Shown: positions 33,606 through 43,053, counted from the stretch's first letter. The stretch is DNA of 64,000 nt from MRBY01 sp943371005 (GCA_943371005.1 CALRTB020000007.1:62001-126000); one strand, 5' to 3'. The notes: generated from the sequence alone by a model not told the origin. Translations and numbers: made by a program.

Positions 33606-34526
33606 TTAGTTGCGGTGATTATTTTGGTAGCGGATCCGTGATCCGGCCCACTGGAGCTTATCGCGAATGGTTTGGTAAAACGAGTAGGTTTCCCGCAGGA
33701 TAATAAATTTGCAGTCGCAATGGGCTTTTTGGACATTGACCCACTGGCCTGGCCAAACGGAAGTTGCCAAGGCCCCATCCATCCAGAGCTTGTTATTCAG
33801 GTCATAGTCTCCGAGGGGCCAGATATCCACATTGGAGCGAGCGGGCAAGACAATCGGACGACTCGACAGACTCAAAGGACAGATGGGGGTCACAACGATC
33901 GCCTCTAGGCCAGGGTGCATAATCGGCCCATTCGCAGAAGCGGTGTAACAGGTTGACCCAGTGGAAGTGGCCACCAATAATCCGTCCCCATGGTATTGAT
34001 CCACGATGGTGCAATCGACCTCCATTTCAAAGACGGCGGTGGGCATCCGGTCAATGGCGGCGGGTTTGACGCACATTTCATTGAGAGCATAGAAGGTTTC
34101 GCTGACAATTTCTGGATCCTGGCGATCGCCTTCACAGATTTTGGCCTCTAACATCATCCGGGTTTCCACCGCATAGGCGTCGTTACGGAGCCGTTCCCAC
34201 AGGGCCTGACTATCTTCGAGCTGCTCAAAGGGTTCGGTCAAAAAGCCCAGGTGGCCGCCGACATTCACCGCCAAAATCGGAATATTTTCCTTGGAGAGGT
34301 GACGGGCTGCCGCCAAAACGGTGCCATCTCCCCCCAGGACAATGGCGAGATCAATGGGTTCACTGACCGAGGCCAAAAATACGGGATAGGGATTATCTTT
34401 AAAGCCGCTGGGGCCGAGCAGAATGCGACTCCCCTGGGCTTCCAATTCGTGGGCACAGCGTTCGGCCCATTTTTTAGCAAAGGGGTCACCCGCTTTATAG
34501 GCAATAATGACTTGATCAAGGTTCAC
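33606..34526 (-). CDS. nadK: NAD(+) kinase
   Basis: Phosphorylates NAD to NADP, which photosynthesis needs in bulk. 306 residues if it starts at GTG 34526; the longer frame to 34613 would overlap the upstream gene by 80 bp. Motifs are AIVLGGDGTVLAAAR (diphosphate-binding GGDGT) and NVGGHLGFLTEP, with the C-terminal DGDL-like and STGSTCYTASANG stretches. It is the last gene of the gltA-lipoprotein-nadK run, 7 bp after the lipoprotein stop. Confidence 0.92.
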   Translation of the reverse strand: MNLDQVIIAYKAGDPFAKKWAERCAHELEAQGSRILLGPSGFKDNPYPVFLASVSEPIDLAIVLGGDGTVLAAARHLSKENIPILAVNVGGHLGFLTEPFEQLEDSQALWERLRNDAYAVETRMMLEAKICEGDRQDPEIVSETFYALNEMCVKPAAIDRMPTAVFEMEVDCTIVDQYHGDGLLVATSTGSTCYTASANGPIMHPGLEAIVVTPICPLSLSSRPIVLPARSNVDIWPLGDYDLNNKLWMDGALATSVWPGQWVNVQKAHCDCKFIILRETYSFYQTIRDKLQWAGSRIRYQNNHRN

Positions 34527-34533
34527 GGCATTT

Positions 34534-35133
34534 CTAAGATGACTCGGGGCGCACCTGAAAACTTTGTTGGCTTTGCTCGACCCCAGCCGTAAAGGCAGCG
34601 GTGGGTCTATCACTACTATAGGTAATTACCCAAAAGGTGGTCGCTTGCGGATACACATAGCTCACCTGTTTGAGGTCGCCACGGTTCAATTCTAAGCGCC
34701 CTTGCTCCGCCGTTTGGGTGAGGTTCACCGTAAGGCCAGCGGCCTGGAGTTTGGCCACCTGTTGTTGCAGATAATCTTCTAAGGTCAGGGTTTCTGGACG
34801 TTCTTCTTGGACGATGGTAATGCTATTTAGGCGATCGCCCTCTGCTTGAAAAGCAAGCAATTCTAAAGTTTCGGCATTTTGATTAAGCCACTCAAGGCGA
34901 TCGCCTTTATCCCAGGCCTCCAAGGTGGCTGCCATGGCGGGAAGATCCAAGCCGGGATTACCCCCCACATAGCCCGGTGGAATCGCCAACTGCACCTGTT
35001 CTGTGGTGAGGGTTTGCCACTGGTTACTGGGGGTCAGCGTTTCTGTTTCCATCCCAGGGGGATTTGCCCCGCACCCCCAAAGAAAGAGCAGCAAGATCCC
35101 AAGCCCCAAGCCGCACCATCGGCGTAATTTCAT
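34534..35133 (-). CDS. Predicted lipoprotein
   Basis: About 199 residues from ATG 35133 (a second ATG lies at 35142). The signal sequence GLGILLLFLWGCGANP contains a lipobox-like LWGC, so the protein should be lipid-anchored to a membrane after Cys cleavage. The mature part is a PsbP-like or Hsp-like compact domain by look (AIPPGYVGGNPGLDL, then TTFWVITYSSDRP), but the family is uncertain. It sits between gltA (7 bp) and nadK (7 bp), a tight operon. Confidence 0.7.
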   Translation of the reverse strand: MKLRRWCGLGLGILLLFLWGCGANPPGMETETLTPSNQWQTLTTEQVQLAIPPGYVGGNPGLDLPAMAATLEAWDKGDRLEWLNQNAETLELLAFQAEGDRLNSITIVQEERPETLTLEDYLQQQVAKLQAAGLTVNLTQTAEQGRLELNRGDLKQVSYVYPQATTFWVITYSSDRPTAAFTAGVEQSQQSFQVRPESS

Positions 35134-35149
35134 CGTGAGCACCGTTCCT

Positions 35150-36292
35150 CTAGCCGCGTTTTTCTACTGGAATATAGCTTTGATGATGCACACCGGTATA
35201 GACCTGGGTCGGCCGGAAAATCCGGTTGACACCCAGTTGTTCTTTCCAGTGGGCGAGCCAGCCTGCAACCCTGGCGATCGCAAATAGAGGCGTAAACAAA
35301 TCACTGGGAATCCCTAACTTCCGGTAAACCAAGCCCGAATAGAAATCGACGTTGGCAAAAATTCCCTTGTGGCCGTATTTTTCCTCAACGATTTTTTCTA
35401 ATTCCAGGGCAATCTTGTAGTAGGGATCTTCCCCTTCGAGTTCAAAGAGTTCTTCTGCTAACCCCTGGAGGATCACCGCCCTGGGGTCTTTGACCTTATA
35501 AACCCGGTGGCCGAAGCCCATAATTTTTTGTTTATTCGCGACACAGGTCTCGACATACCCACGGACATTTTCGACAGAGCCAATTTCTTCGAGCATTAAG
35601 AGCACTTCTTCGTTCGCCCCTCCATGCAACGGCCCAGCCAATGTACCAACAGCAGACGCAATCACCGCATAGGGATCCGTCAAAGTAGAAGCCGTCACCA
35701 TCGCCGAAAAAGTGGAAGCATTGATCGTGTGTTCCGCGTGGAGCATCAAGCAAATATCAAAAATCTTCGCCTGGAGATCATAGGGGCGACGCTCAGTCAT
35801 CATGTAGAGAAAGTTCGCCGCATAATCAAGGCTATCGTTGGGTTGGACGGGATCGTTCCCCTTGCGCATCGAATTGGCCGCCGCAACCATGGTGGGGATT
35901 TTGGCCAACAAGCGGACAACGGCATGGCGAATGTACTCTGGATCATCCAAGGCACGCCGGGAATAAAATAGCCCCAGGGCCGCCGCCGATGTTTGCAGAG
36001 AATCCATCGGGTGACCGGTTTCGGGAAAACATTTCATCATGTCCCGGATGCGGTATTTGATCCGACGGTGATAGAGAATATCGTTTTTAAAATCTTCAAG
36101 TTCCTGATAGGTCGGCAGTTCGCCCCAGATCAGGAGGTAGGCAACTTCGAGGAAAGAACTTTTTTCGGCCAATTCTTGGATCGGAATCCCCCGATATTCG
36201 AGGATGCCATTTTTTCCATCGACGAAGCTAATGCTGGATTGGGCTGCAGGAATTCCTTCTAAGCCGGGTTTAAATTCGCAACCAGTCGTCAT
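35150..36292 (-). CDS. gltA: Citrate synthase
   Basis: Condenses acetyl-CoA and oxaloacetate to citrate, the entry to the (branched) TCA cycle. 380 residues, the short bacterial type. Catalytic residues are visible in LMLHAEHTINASTF and GPLHGGANEEVLLML (histidines) and in GHRVYKVKDPRA and the C-terminal ARVAGWLAHWKEQLG. The N-terminal GIPAAQSSISFVDGKNGILEYRG is the usual lid region. First gene of a three-gene minus-strand run. Confidence 0.96.
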   Translation of the reverse strand: MTTGCEFKPGLEGIPAAQSSISFVDGKNGILEYRGIPIQELAEKSSFLEVAYLLIWGELPTYQELEDFKNDILYHRRIKYRIRDMMKCFPETGHPMDSLQTSAAALGLFYSRRALDDPEYIRHAVVRLLAKIPTMVAAANSMRKGNDPVQPNDSLDYAANFLYMMTERRPYDLQAKIFDICLMLHAEHTINASTFSAMVTASTLTDPYAVIASAVGTLAGPLHGGANEEVLLMLEEIGSVENVRGYVETCVANKQKIMGFGHRVYKVKDPRAVILQGLAEELFELEGEDPYYKIALELEKIVEEKYGHKGIFANVDFYSGLVYRKLGIPSDLFTPLFAIARVAGWLAHWKEQLGVNRIFRPTQVYTGVHHQSYIPVEKRG

Positions 36293-36375
36293 ACTGTGTA
36301 CCTTGATTAGATCCTAAAAATAATATTGAGGCTAATTTTCTTGATGCCCGTGGCTAACTTAGCCTATCACGGGGA

Positions 36376-36873
36376 TTATGGCAGTAGCCATTTTGGCGAG
36401 GTCAACAAAAATAGCTCATTATCGGTGTGGGCTTGGATCCGGGCGGCACCGGAACGGAGGCCAATGATCCCTGCTTTTTTGAGGTTGAGGTGGTGCCCCG
36501 TCTGACCAAAGGCGATCGCCTCGGCCCATTCGCCTAAATCTGGTTGATGGCCCACAATGACCAATTTTGCATCCGGAGCTGCTTCCCAACGTTCTAGCCA
36601 GGCTAAAAATGACCCCAGGGAACCTCCGGGGGCTAGGCTCTGGAAGACCTGGGGGTGGGGGCCTAGTTCTGCGGCGGCCAAAATTTCTGCGGTTTGTCTG
36701 GCGCGTAACAAAGGACTCGTTAAAATTCCCTCAAAGTACAAGCCAAGCTGCTGTAGTCGTTGGGCCACCAGTTTTGTCCGGGCTTCACCTTTGGCGGTCA
36801 AAGGGCGATCGCCATCCTCTGCATAATCAGCCCGGTCGGCGGCGATGCCGTGGCGAAAAAAATATAATTCCAT
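36376..36873 (-). CDS. sixA: Phosphohistidine phosphatase SixA
   Basis: 165 residues from the ATG at 36873 (the frame continues upstream to 37035 but with no conserved sequence). Starts MELYFFRHGIAADRADYAED, with the RHG catalytic motif of the histidine phosphatase superfamily; later LLRARQTAEIL and IVGHQPDLGEWA supply the second catalytic histidine. In E. coli SixA removes phosphate from histidine in two-component or phosphotransfer proteins. Monocistronic here. Confidence 0.88.
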   Translation of the reverse strand: MELYFFRHGIAADRADYAEDGDRPLTAKGEARTKLVAQRLQQLGLYFEGILTSPLLRARQTAEILAAAELGPHPQVFQSLAPGGSLGSFLAWLERWEAAPDAKLVIVGHQPDLGEWAEAIAFGQTGHHLNLKKAGIIGLRSGAARIQAHTDNELFLLTSPKWLLP

Positions 36874-37088
36874 TGCTTTTCCTCCTGGGAGATGACGGGG
36901 CTGGAACACGCAGCAGCCATTTTCTATTCTTAACGACAACGGCCAAGAACGTGCCAAGCTTGCCCCGATCCCAGGGTGCCACACCCCAAAAACAATTCCC
37001 CACACAACCACGGTTACGGTGCATGGGGAAACCAAAATTATCTTAAATGTAAGGTAAATTGCTGAGGCGATCGCCCAGAATTTTTTGT

Positions 37089-37205
37089 TTAAGCGTCAGA
37101 TTCGATGTAGTTAAACAGAAGTCCCATCGCTAAAGCCGGGAAAACAACACCCGCCAAGGGGACAAGGATTACAGGCAGAAAAGAAGCTGCGTAGGCGCCG
37201 TTCAT
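37089..37205 (-). CDS. psaI: Photosystem I reaction centre subunit VIII
   Basis: 38 residues starting MNGAYAASFLPVILVPLAG and ending LLFNYIESDA, a single membrane helix. This matches PsaI, which stabilises PsaL and trimer formation in photosystem I. Start and stop are clear (ATG at 37205, TAA at 37089). It is divergent from psaL across 249 bp, so the pair can share a regulatory region; in many cyanobacteria psaI and psaL are adjacent. Confidence 0.9.
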   Translation of the reverse strand: MNGAYAASFLPVILVPLAGVVFPALAMGLLFNYIESDA

Positions 37206-37383
37206 ATTAAATCTTTCCTAAATGCTATTAACAAACTGGTTTTCACAATACCTTGGATGTTACTGCCAGACGTCTTAGGAGGGAACAGACATTACGATTC
37301 TTAACATAAATACCCGAAATTCCCAGAACTTACCCTAAATGTTGCCAAATACTAAGAAAGCCAGTAAATCTAGCAATATCTCT

Positions 37384-37389
37384 TATAAT
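37384..37389 (+). promoter_or_regulatory. Candidate -10 element of psaL
   Basis: TATAAT 66 bp upstream of the psaL ATG. No good -35 match is seen at 17-bp spacing, so this is a possible promoter only. A GAGAGGAG Shine-Dalgarno-like stretch sits at 37435-37442. Confidence 0.35.
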
Positions 37390-37454
37390 CCGTAACAAGT
37401 GTTTATCTGAACTTAAATTGTAAGTTTGTTTTTTGAGAGGAGCTTAAACATTAA

Positions 37455-37913
37455 ATGGACATTATTCAACATGGTGGAGATCCTCAAGTAGGAAATCTCG
37501 CGACTCCGATTAATGCTTCTGCATTTAGTAAAGCTTTCATTAATAATCTACCCGGTTATCGTCAAGGGCTTTCGGCACAGCGGCGTGGTCTAGAAATTGG
37601 CATGGCCCATGGTTATTTCCTCTATGGCCCCTTTGCTCTCCTCGGCCCACTGCGGAATGCAGACTTTGCTGGGGTTGCTGGCCTATTAGGAACTGTTGGC
37701 TTGATTTCCCTACTGACCCTTGCCCTTTCTCTTTATGGAAGTGTCGGCGTCAGCACACCCACCGCAACTTTAACGACGCCCAATCCTCCTGAGAATCTTG
37801 GGACAAAGGAAGGCTGGAGCGAGTTTGCGGCTGGCTTCTTAATTGGCGGCTGTGGTGGTGCCCTGGTTGCCTATGGTCTTTGTGTTGCCTTACCGATGAT
37901 GTACACCATCTAG
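37455..37913 (+). CDS. psaL: Photosystem I reaction centre subunit XI
   Basis: 152 residues. PsaL links monomers into photosystem I trimers in the thylakoid membrane. Recognised from the N-terminal NLATPINASAFSKAFINNLP, the central GLEIGMAHGYFLYGPFALLG and the closing GGCGGALVAYGLC region; three hydrophobic segments. A strong terminator follows 142 bp later. It faces psaI on the other strand. Confidence 0.95.
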   Translation: MDIIQHGGDPQVGNLATPINASAFSKAFINNLPGYRQGLSAQRRGLEIGMAHGYFLYGPFALLGPLRNADFAGVAGLLGTVGLISLLTLALSLYGSVGVSTPTATLTTPNPPENLGTKEGWSEFAAGFLIGGCGGALVAYGLCVALPMMYTI

Positions 37914-38241
37914 GGATTGGTTGATAAGTTTTTATACAAGGTGTTCTGTAGGGTAATCTAACGTTCTATTTGGTTATTCGACAGTCACCACAATATATGA
38001 CTTTAAAAATTACAAATTGGTAGATCTGGTCAATTGAGTTTGTTGTTTGTAAAGCCCGGTGAAAATTCACTGGGTTTTTTTGTGCCTGACAGAATTCAAT
38101 GCCTAAAATTTAAGGGGCTGTAGGGAAAAGCTCGGTGGAGTTAATCGGTGCAGTTTAAAGGCAAGTTAGTTTCGGTGGCGATCGCCCTTGGTTTATCCTA
38201 GAGCCTAAAAGATACGCACAATTTTTGGAATAATTTTTAAA
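37914..38241 (+). other. Non-coding gap of 328 bp between psaL and the TPM gene
   Basis: An AT-rich stretch after psaL, then the terminator at 38055-38081, then about 160 bp with one HIP1 site (near 38177) that should contain the promoter of the TPM gene. No further ORF is convincing. Confidence 0.55.
38055..38081 (+). terminator. Intrinsic terminator after psaL
   Basis: Stem CCCGGTGA with TTCACTGGG (one G-T pair) around an A-rich tetraloop, followed by seven T residues. It lies on the plus strand downstream of psaL. Confidence 0.85.
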
Positions 38242-38940
38242 ATGATATCTCAACCCAAAAGCTTGCAATGGTGGCAAAAACTGGGGGTGTGGCTCGCAAC
38301 GGTATTGTTTACCTTTGGGGGTTTTGTTTCGGCAGCCCAGGCCACTGGTGTTTATGATGTGCCCTATGCCACGGGGGATGAACCGATCTGGATTGTGGAT
38401 CAAGCAGAAGCAATTAGTCGTGCTAACGAAGGGCGTTTAAATCGAGAGCTCAGCGAGTTAGCGGAAACAACGGGCAAGGGTCTTCATTTGATCGCGATTC
38501 GTCGTCTTGATTATGGTCAGACCATGGAAGAATTTACCGATAAGGTGTTTGCAAAGTGGTTTCCGACACCGGAGGCCGGCGCTAACGAGGTGGTCGTGGC
38601 GATGGATGTGCTGACGAATAATGTGGCGATCGCCCTGGGAGATAATATCCAGGATTTGATTCCGCCGGAGACGGCCGAGAGTATTACTGGGGAAACCATC
38701 GGTTACCCCCTGCGCAGCAGTTCCTATAACCAAGCCTTCCTTGATGCTGAGGCCCGCATTGGTACCATTTTGAACGGTGAAGCAGATCCCGGCCCCCCAG
38801 ACATCGCCGAAATTAATATCGAGAGCACTTTCACCAAGGCCGAAGACACAAAAACAACCAGTTCAACGATTTGGGTCGTGGTGCTGCTCCTCTTGGCGAC
38901 AATTATCCCCATGGCCACTTACTGGTGGTATGTGCGCTAA
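38242..38940 (+). CDS. psb32: TPM-domain membrane protein, Psb32-like
   Basis: 232 residues. N-terminal signal or membrane segment (residues about 14-34, ending SAAQA), then a TPM fold with IWIVDQAEAISRANEGRLNR, KGLHLIAIRRLDYGQTMEEF and EVVVAMDVLTNNVAIALGDN, then a C-terminal membrane helix (STIWVVVLLLLATIIPMATY). That layout is that of Psb32, the thylakoid protein that protects photosystem II and speeds its repair. The gene converges with the TspO gene, with the two stop codons directly adjacent. Confidence 0.8.
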   Translation: MISQPKSLQWWQKLGVWLATVLFTFGGFVSAAQATGVYDVPYATGDEPIWIVDQAEAISRANEGRLNRELSELAETTGKGLHLIAIRRLDYGQTMEEFTDKVFAKWFPTPEAGANEVVVAMDVLTNNVAIALGDNIQDLIPPETAESITGETIGYPLRSSSYNQAFLDAEARIGTILNGEADPGPPDIAEINIESTFTKAEDTKTTSSTIWVVVLLLLATIIPMATYWWYVR

Positions 38941-39414
38941 TTAACCTTTGCCCGGATTGAGCCAGATCATTTCCCAGGTAATGTAGGTACCAACTGGGCT
39001 CCAGAGTAGAAAAGGAACCAATAGCCAAAAACTAATTTTCGAGACGGGAAAAACGGCGATCGCCAACAATAAACCCACAAAAAAACCCGCTGCCCCAATA
39101 ATGGTTCCCACCGTTAGGCTGCGGGTTTTGCACATCACAGGGGTATAGGCCAAGATTACCAACTCCAACAGGCCATAACCTGCCATCAACAGCCAGGTAC
39201 GAAATCCTTGGGGATCAGCATGCCAAACATAGGTGGCGGAAATAATGCCGCAGATAAAAATACTCGTCCACACCACCGGGATGATGCCCTCAAAGGTGAG
39301 CCAGGCAGGACGGCGCAATTGGAAAAACCAGCGTTGATCCGCGCGAATCGCTCGATTTAGACCCACTCCCAAGGCGATCGCCACCAAAGTGATCAATAAT
39401 CCCGTTCCCAGCAT
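38941..39414 (-). CDS. TspO/MBR-family membrane protein
   Basis: 157 residues with five hydrophobic segments. The regions RRPAWLTFEGIIPVVWTSIF and LLWSPVGTYITWEMIWLNP resemble the conserved start of helix 2 and the closing helix of TspO/MBR proteins, which bind tetrapyrroles. Slightly longer loops than in bacterial TspO leave some doubt. Converges with the TPM gene without a gap. Confidence 0.7.
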   Translation of the reverse strand: MLGTGLLITLVAIALGVGLNRAIRADQRWFFQLRRPAWLTFEGIIPVVWTSIFICGIISATYVWHADPQGFRTWLLMAGYGLLELVILAYTPVMCKTRSLTVGTIIGAAGFFVGLLLAIAVFPVSKISFWLLVPFLLWSPVGTYITWEMIWLNPGKG

Positions 39415-39495
39415 GTCTCTCTCCCCCAGAATTTCAACCCAATTCTATACTGGTAGAAGAAGCCCCCCAGATTATTTCTAGCGACCCGTATAGCC

Positions 39496-40818
39496 ATGAC
39501 CTTCTCGCCCCAACTAATGCGCGCTGTCGAAACCCTCCAATATCGAGCGACTGTCGGGGAAGTGGCGACCCAGGCTGGCCTAGAACTCAGTGTGGCCCAA
39601 AACGGTCTTTATAACCTGGCCGCCGATGCTGGTGGACATCTCCAGGTGGCAGAAACGGGTGATGTTGTCTTTGAATTTCCCAAAAATTTCCGAACAATCC
39701 TCCGTAATAAGTATTTCAAAATTCGGCTCCAGGAATGGCTCGATAAAACCTGGCAAGTCGTCTTTTTCCTCATTCGGATCTCTTTTGGTATTGCCCTGAT
39801 CCTCTCGATTCTCTTGATGACGATCGCTATTTTGGCTTTAGTCGCCGCCGCTAGCAGTCAGGATAATAACAACTCCTCTCGCCGCCGTAGTTCTTTTAAT
39901 ATGCCCTGGCTTATTTGGTGGGGCCCGGATCTGTTCCGCGTTTTTAGCCCCAGTTACTACGACTCGCGACGCTACGGGACTTCAATCGCGCCCCGCAAGA
40001 ACACGACGGACAAAACAGAGAAAGGGGGGATGAATTTCCTCGAAGCCGTTTTTTCTTTTCTCTTTGGTGATGGCGACCCTAATCCGAACCTGGAGGAACG
40101 TCGCTGGCAAACCATCGGTCAAGTCATCCAAAACAATGATGGAGCCGTGATCGCCGAACAACTTTCCCCCTATTTCGATAAGCTATCATCCACGGAACAG
40201 ACAGAAGAAAGTTACATGTTACCGGTCTTGGCCCGGTTCAATGGCTACCCGGAAGTGTCCCCCACGGGAGACTTGGTTTATTATTTCCCAGAACTCCAGG
40301 TCAAAGCCCAGGAACGCCGTCAGAAATCTGTCCCCAACTATTTAGAAGAACAGCGCTGGACATTTACCCTTGCTCCTACCGGACAAAAATTTTTGGCGAT
40401 CGCCCTTGGGGGCGTCAATTTAGTCTTGGCCCTGATGCTAGGCGTTTTATTGCAAGATTCAGCCCTGGTGGCCGAACTCGGTGGCTTAGTGGGTCTTGCC
40501 CAGGCCCTTTATCCGCTTCTCTTTGCTTATGCGATCGCCTTTTTGGCCGTTCCCCTAGGCCGTTACTTTTGGCTCCAGCGCCGTAACCAAACCATCGAAA
40601 ATCGCAACACCCAGCGCCAAGAACGAGCCGCTCTACTCAATACAGGCGAACCTGAACTGCAACAAAAACTAGCCTATGCCCAGCAATTTGCAACCCAGAA
40701 AATTCTCACTGCCGAAACCATCACCTATGGCACCGACCAAGACCTCCTCGATCAACAACTGCAAGGGCGCGATGACCTCGCCAAAGATTGGGAACGACGC
40801 CTAGAAGAAGGTCAATAA
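39496..40818 (+). CDS. Conserved cyanobacterial/plastid membrane protein of unknown function
   Basis: 440 residues. An N-terminal region that looks like a winged-helix or wHTH pattern (TVGEVATQAGLELSVAQNGL, then GDVVFEFPKNFR) is followed by one or two membrane segments near residue 85-120, a long hydrophilic loop with the repeated-looking winged-helix segment GYPEVSPTGDLVYYFPELQV, two further membrane segments (about 305-355), and a charged tail. I recall related proteins in plastids without an assigned function. The gene lies between TspO (81 bp divergent) and the convergent matrixin gene. Confidence 0.65.
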   Translation: MTFSPQLMRAVETLQYRATVGEVATQAGLELSVAQNGLYNLAADAGGHLQVAETGDVVFEFPKNFRTILRNKYFKIRLQEWLDKTWQVVFFLIRISFGIALILSILLMTIAILALVAAASSQDNNNSSRRRSSFNMPWLIWWGPDLFRVFSPSYYDSRRYGTSIAPRKNTTDKTEKGGMNFLEAVFSFLFGDGDPNPNLEERRWQTIGQVIQNNDGAVIAEQLSPYFDKLSSTEQTEESYMLPVLARFNGYPEVSPTGDLVYYFPELQVKAQERRQKSVPNYLEEQRWTFTLAPTGQKFLAIALGGVNLVLALMLGVLLQDSALVAELGGLVGLAQALYPLLFAYAIAFLAVPLGRYFWLQRRNQTIENRNTQRQERAALLNTGEPELQQKLAYAQQFATQKILTAETITYGTDQDLLDQQLQGRDDLAKDWERRLEEGQ

Positions 40819-40822
40819 CGTT

Positions 40823-41944
40823 TTAGTCCACACGAATGGGAATGTAAGCCCGATTATTAGAACCACTCACCTCAGAGATGGTGTTGTTCTCATCCACGAT
40901 GATCCCAAGCCAGTAATTTTGACCAGGATTAAGATTATTCGGAATCGTTACCGGAACCGTTGTCGTAGCAACATCCGCCGGATGGATTGACCCAAAAGAC
41001 CCACCCCCAATGCGAGTATCACCATAACTAATGTAGTCATTGGTTGAAATATAGATCCCGTAGGAGACATTATTATGGGTCTGCTTACCGTTATTTTCAA
41101 TCGTAAATTCAGGGCGAATGGTACTGCCACGATTGACGCGATAGCCCGGCTCCCCCGCAATCGTAATCCCACTTAAGGTCGCTGTATTCGCCGCATTGCG
41201 AATCCTTACCCGCCCATGACTTGAATACTCACCGCTTGCACCAGTTCTGCGCCAGTGGGATGCAGAAACATCATTAAACGTAGAATTTTGACTCCCATAA
41301 AGTACACGGGAACCATGGGAAGCATCTTCCCCAAAATAAGTGCGTGCCGTAGAACCATTGGTATGGTGATGCCGCCAAGAGTCTCCCATCACGTTGTATT
41401 CCCAATTGACGTGCATCAAGCCAAGGTAATGACCAGCTTCGTGGTTAATCACTGCATCGATCGGCAAACGAGAGCCTGTGTAGACCGTATTAGAGCTCTT
41501 ATTTTGGGAAGTCGTCCAAGAACGGCCCGATGAATCCAGAACAATGTCTACTTCATCTAAACCATAATGCCAACCAAATAACCAGTAACAGTGGTAACGC
41601 ATCTGGGCGACCCCAGGCGGCGAAATACTATTTGCGTAAATCTCATTTTGGCCATTGCCGCTACCAACTCCCCCTGTTTCCGTCGTTGTGTTAATCACAA
41701 AAGGGGAAGGGTTAGTATTGGTCGCGTTAACGCCCCGCTCCACCGACTGTAGTAAACTACCCGGCGGAAAACTGATGGTATTGATCCGGGCCGTTGTCGA
41801 ATTACCACTCCACCGTAATTTTTTACCACTATCACCATTACACTCCAACCAAGAAGCTGCCTGGGCGGGTTCTGGCAGGATCAAACAAGCAGAGATAATG
41901 GCCGAGGCCGCAAGTAAATATGGACTGAATAAGTTGAACTTCAT
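40823..41944 (-). CDS. Secreted matrixin-type metalloprotease with C-terminal CARDB domain
   Basis: 373 residues. Signal peptide at 1-29 (cleavage after AQA). The catalytic domain has HEAGHYLGLMH at 168-178 (three zinc histidines and the general-base Glu) and a Met-turn in YNVMGDS (Met 186). Residues about 240-373 form a CARDB-like beta sandwich (RPEFTIENNGKQTHNNVSYG, then GQNYWLGIIVDENNTISEVS). Exported, so its substrate is extracellular or periplasmic. It starts 41 bp after the stop of the gene upstream on the same strand, so the pair are probably co-expressed. Confidence 0.82.
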   Translation of the reverse strand: MKFNLFSPYLLAASAIISACLILPEPAQAASWLECNGDSGKKLRWSGNSTTARINTISFPPGSLLQSVERGVNATNTNPSPFVINTTTETGGVGSGNGQNEIYANSISPPGVAQMRYHCYWLFGWHYGLDEVDIVLDSSGRSWTTSQNKSSNTVYTGSRLPIDAVINHEAGHYLGLMHVNWEYNVMGDSWRHHHTNGSTARTYFGEDASHGSRVLYGSQNSTFNDVSASHWRRTGASGEYSSHGRVRIRNAANTATLSGITIAGEPGYRVNRGSTIRPEFTIENNGKQTHNNVSYGIYISTNDYISYGDTRIGGGSFGSIHPADVATTTVPVTIPNNLNPGQNYWLGIIVDENNTISEVSGSNNRAYIPIRVD

Positions 41945-41985
41945 AGCAAAAGTCCCTGTAACAATTGATTGTGATTCTGGCTGAA

Positions 41986-43053
41986 TTAGGGTGTGATCGG
42001 TCTTAAGTCTGGCCTTAACTCCGGTGAAATATCCCTCAAATTAGGCGAAAGATCACGGATTTGGCTTTCTCCTTCCCGGGCCTGGGCGTCATTCTTTTCT
42101 TCTTCGGTAATTTGATCTGGAACCGTTACGGCCTGAACTTCTTCTAACCTGGGATCGGCAACGGTGAATGGTTTGGTCGGATCAGCCGAGACAACAGAAG
42201 ATCGCGGTGGCTGTAAACGACTATTCCACTGGCGGACAGCTTCAAAAAAAGCGGACACACTGAGGGGCGGCCCAAAGGTTTCCATGGGAGTCGCTTCTGG
42301 AGAATTGAAATTATCACCAGCGATCGCCGCAGCCTGAAAGCCATAACCCACTCGATAAGCAGCAGGGGCTTCCGTTTCATAGCGCCGTTGTAGCTCGGCA
42401 ATGCTTTGGCCTGTTCTCTGGCTTTCTTGTTGAATAATTCTTTGGGTTTCTGGTTGTTTTAATAACAGTTCAAAAGAGGGCCTTGGTAATTCGATGACAT
42501 TGAGATCAAAGCGAGGTTTTCCGCCAATCCTTAATCTTTCTGTCGCTTCAACCACAGGAATTCCCCAACCATTAAACACACGGTTATCTACGACCCTAAA
42601 GCGGCCTTCAACACAACTCACCAAGGGACATCCCCCAACGGCGTCTCTGGTTAGAAATAAAATATCTGCCTGGTTGCGAGCAAATATCGGTGCCGTGGTC
42701 TCCATGTAGATACCACCACTACCATCAGCACCACCGGGCACTCGCAGGGTGATCGTTTCCCCTGATGCTTTGCCCCTTAAGGTTTCCCGAATTTTGTAAG
42801 TCACAAAAGTATGGGGCAGCCCTTGGGGTTGTTCCCTTGTCGGTTGGGAGTTGCGGTATTGAACATCAACAACTTCGCCAAAGATGACTAGATCTGATTC
42901 GCCTACAAGGAATTCTAGGCCAGATGTTTTGGCAGCGCCAGGATCGTTTTGCAAATTAGTCGGACTATGGGCAAGGCTAGATTGCATAGGAGAAATGCAA
43001 CATAACCCTAAAGTGATTAGCTTGAGAAAAGTCAGCTTTAAATAATTTTTCAT
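41986..43053 (-). CDS. Secreted protein of unknown function, partner of the matrixin
   Basis: 355 residues. Signal peptide over the first ~29 residues (cleavage after SLA). Residues about 45-150 look like an OB/NTR-like beta barrel: SDLVIFGEVVDVQYR, then VTYKIRETLRGKASGETITL and ILFLTRDAVGG with paired cysteines in CPLVSC. This resembles the general layout of TIMP-type NTR domains, but the similarity is by eye only. The rest is Pro/Arg-rich and low in complexity towards the end. A GGAGG Shine-Dalgarno lies upstream of the ATG at 43053. It is first gene of a two-gene unit with the matrixin. Confidence 0.6.
   Translation of the reverse strand: MKNYLKLTFLKLITLGLCCISPMQSSLAHSPTNLQNDPGAAKTSGLEFLVGESDLVIFGEVVDVQYRNSQPTREQPQGLPHTFVTYKIRETLRGKASGETITLRVPGGADGSGGIYMETTAPIFARNQADILFLTRDAVGGCPLVSCVEGRFRVVDNRVFNGWGIPVVEATERLRIGGKPRFDLNVIELPRPSFELLLKQPETQRIIQQESQRTGQSIAELQRRYETEAPAAYRVGYGFQAAAIAGDNFNSPEATPMETFGPPLSVSAFFEAVRQWNSRLQPPRSSVVSADPTKPFTVADPRLEEVQAVTVPDQITEEEKNDAQAREGESQIRDLSPNLRDISPELRPDLRPITP

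Noticed and set aside
36567..37046. A 159-residue plus-strand frame opposite sixA
   Set aside because: It is the complement of the well-supported sixA gene and has no conserved features of its own.
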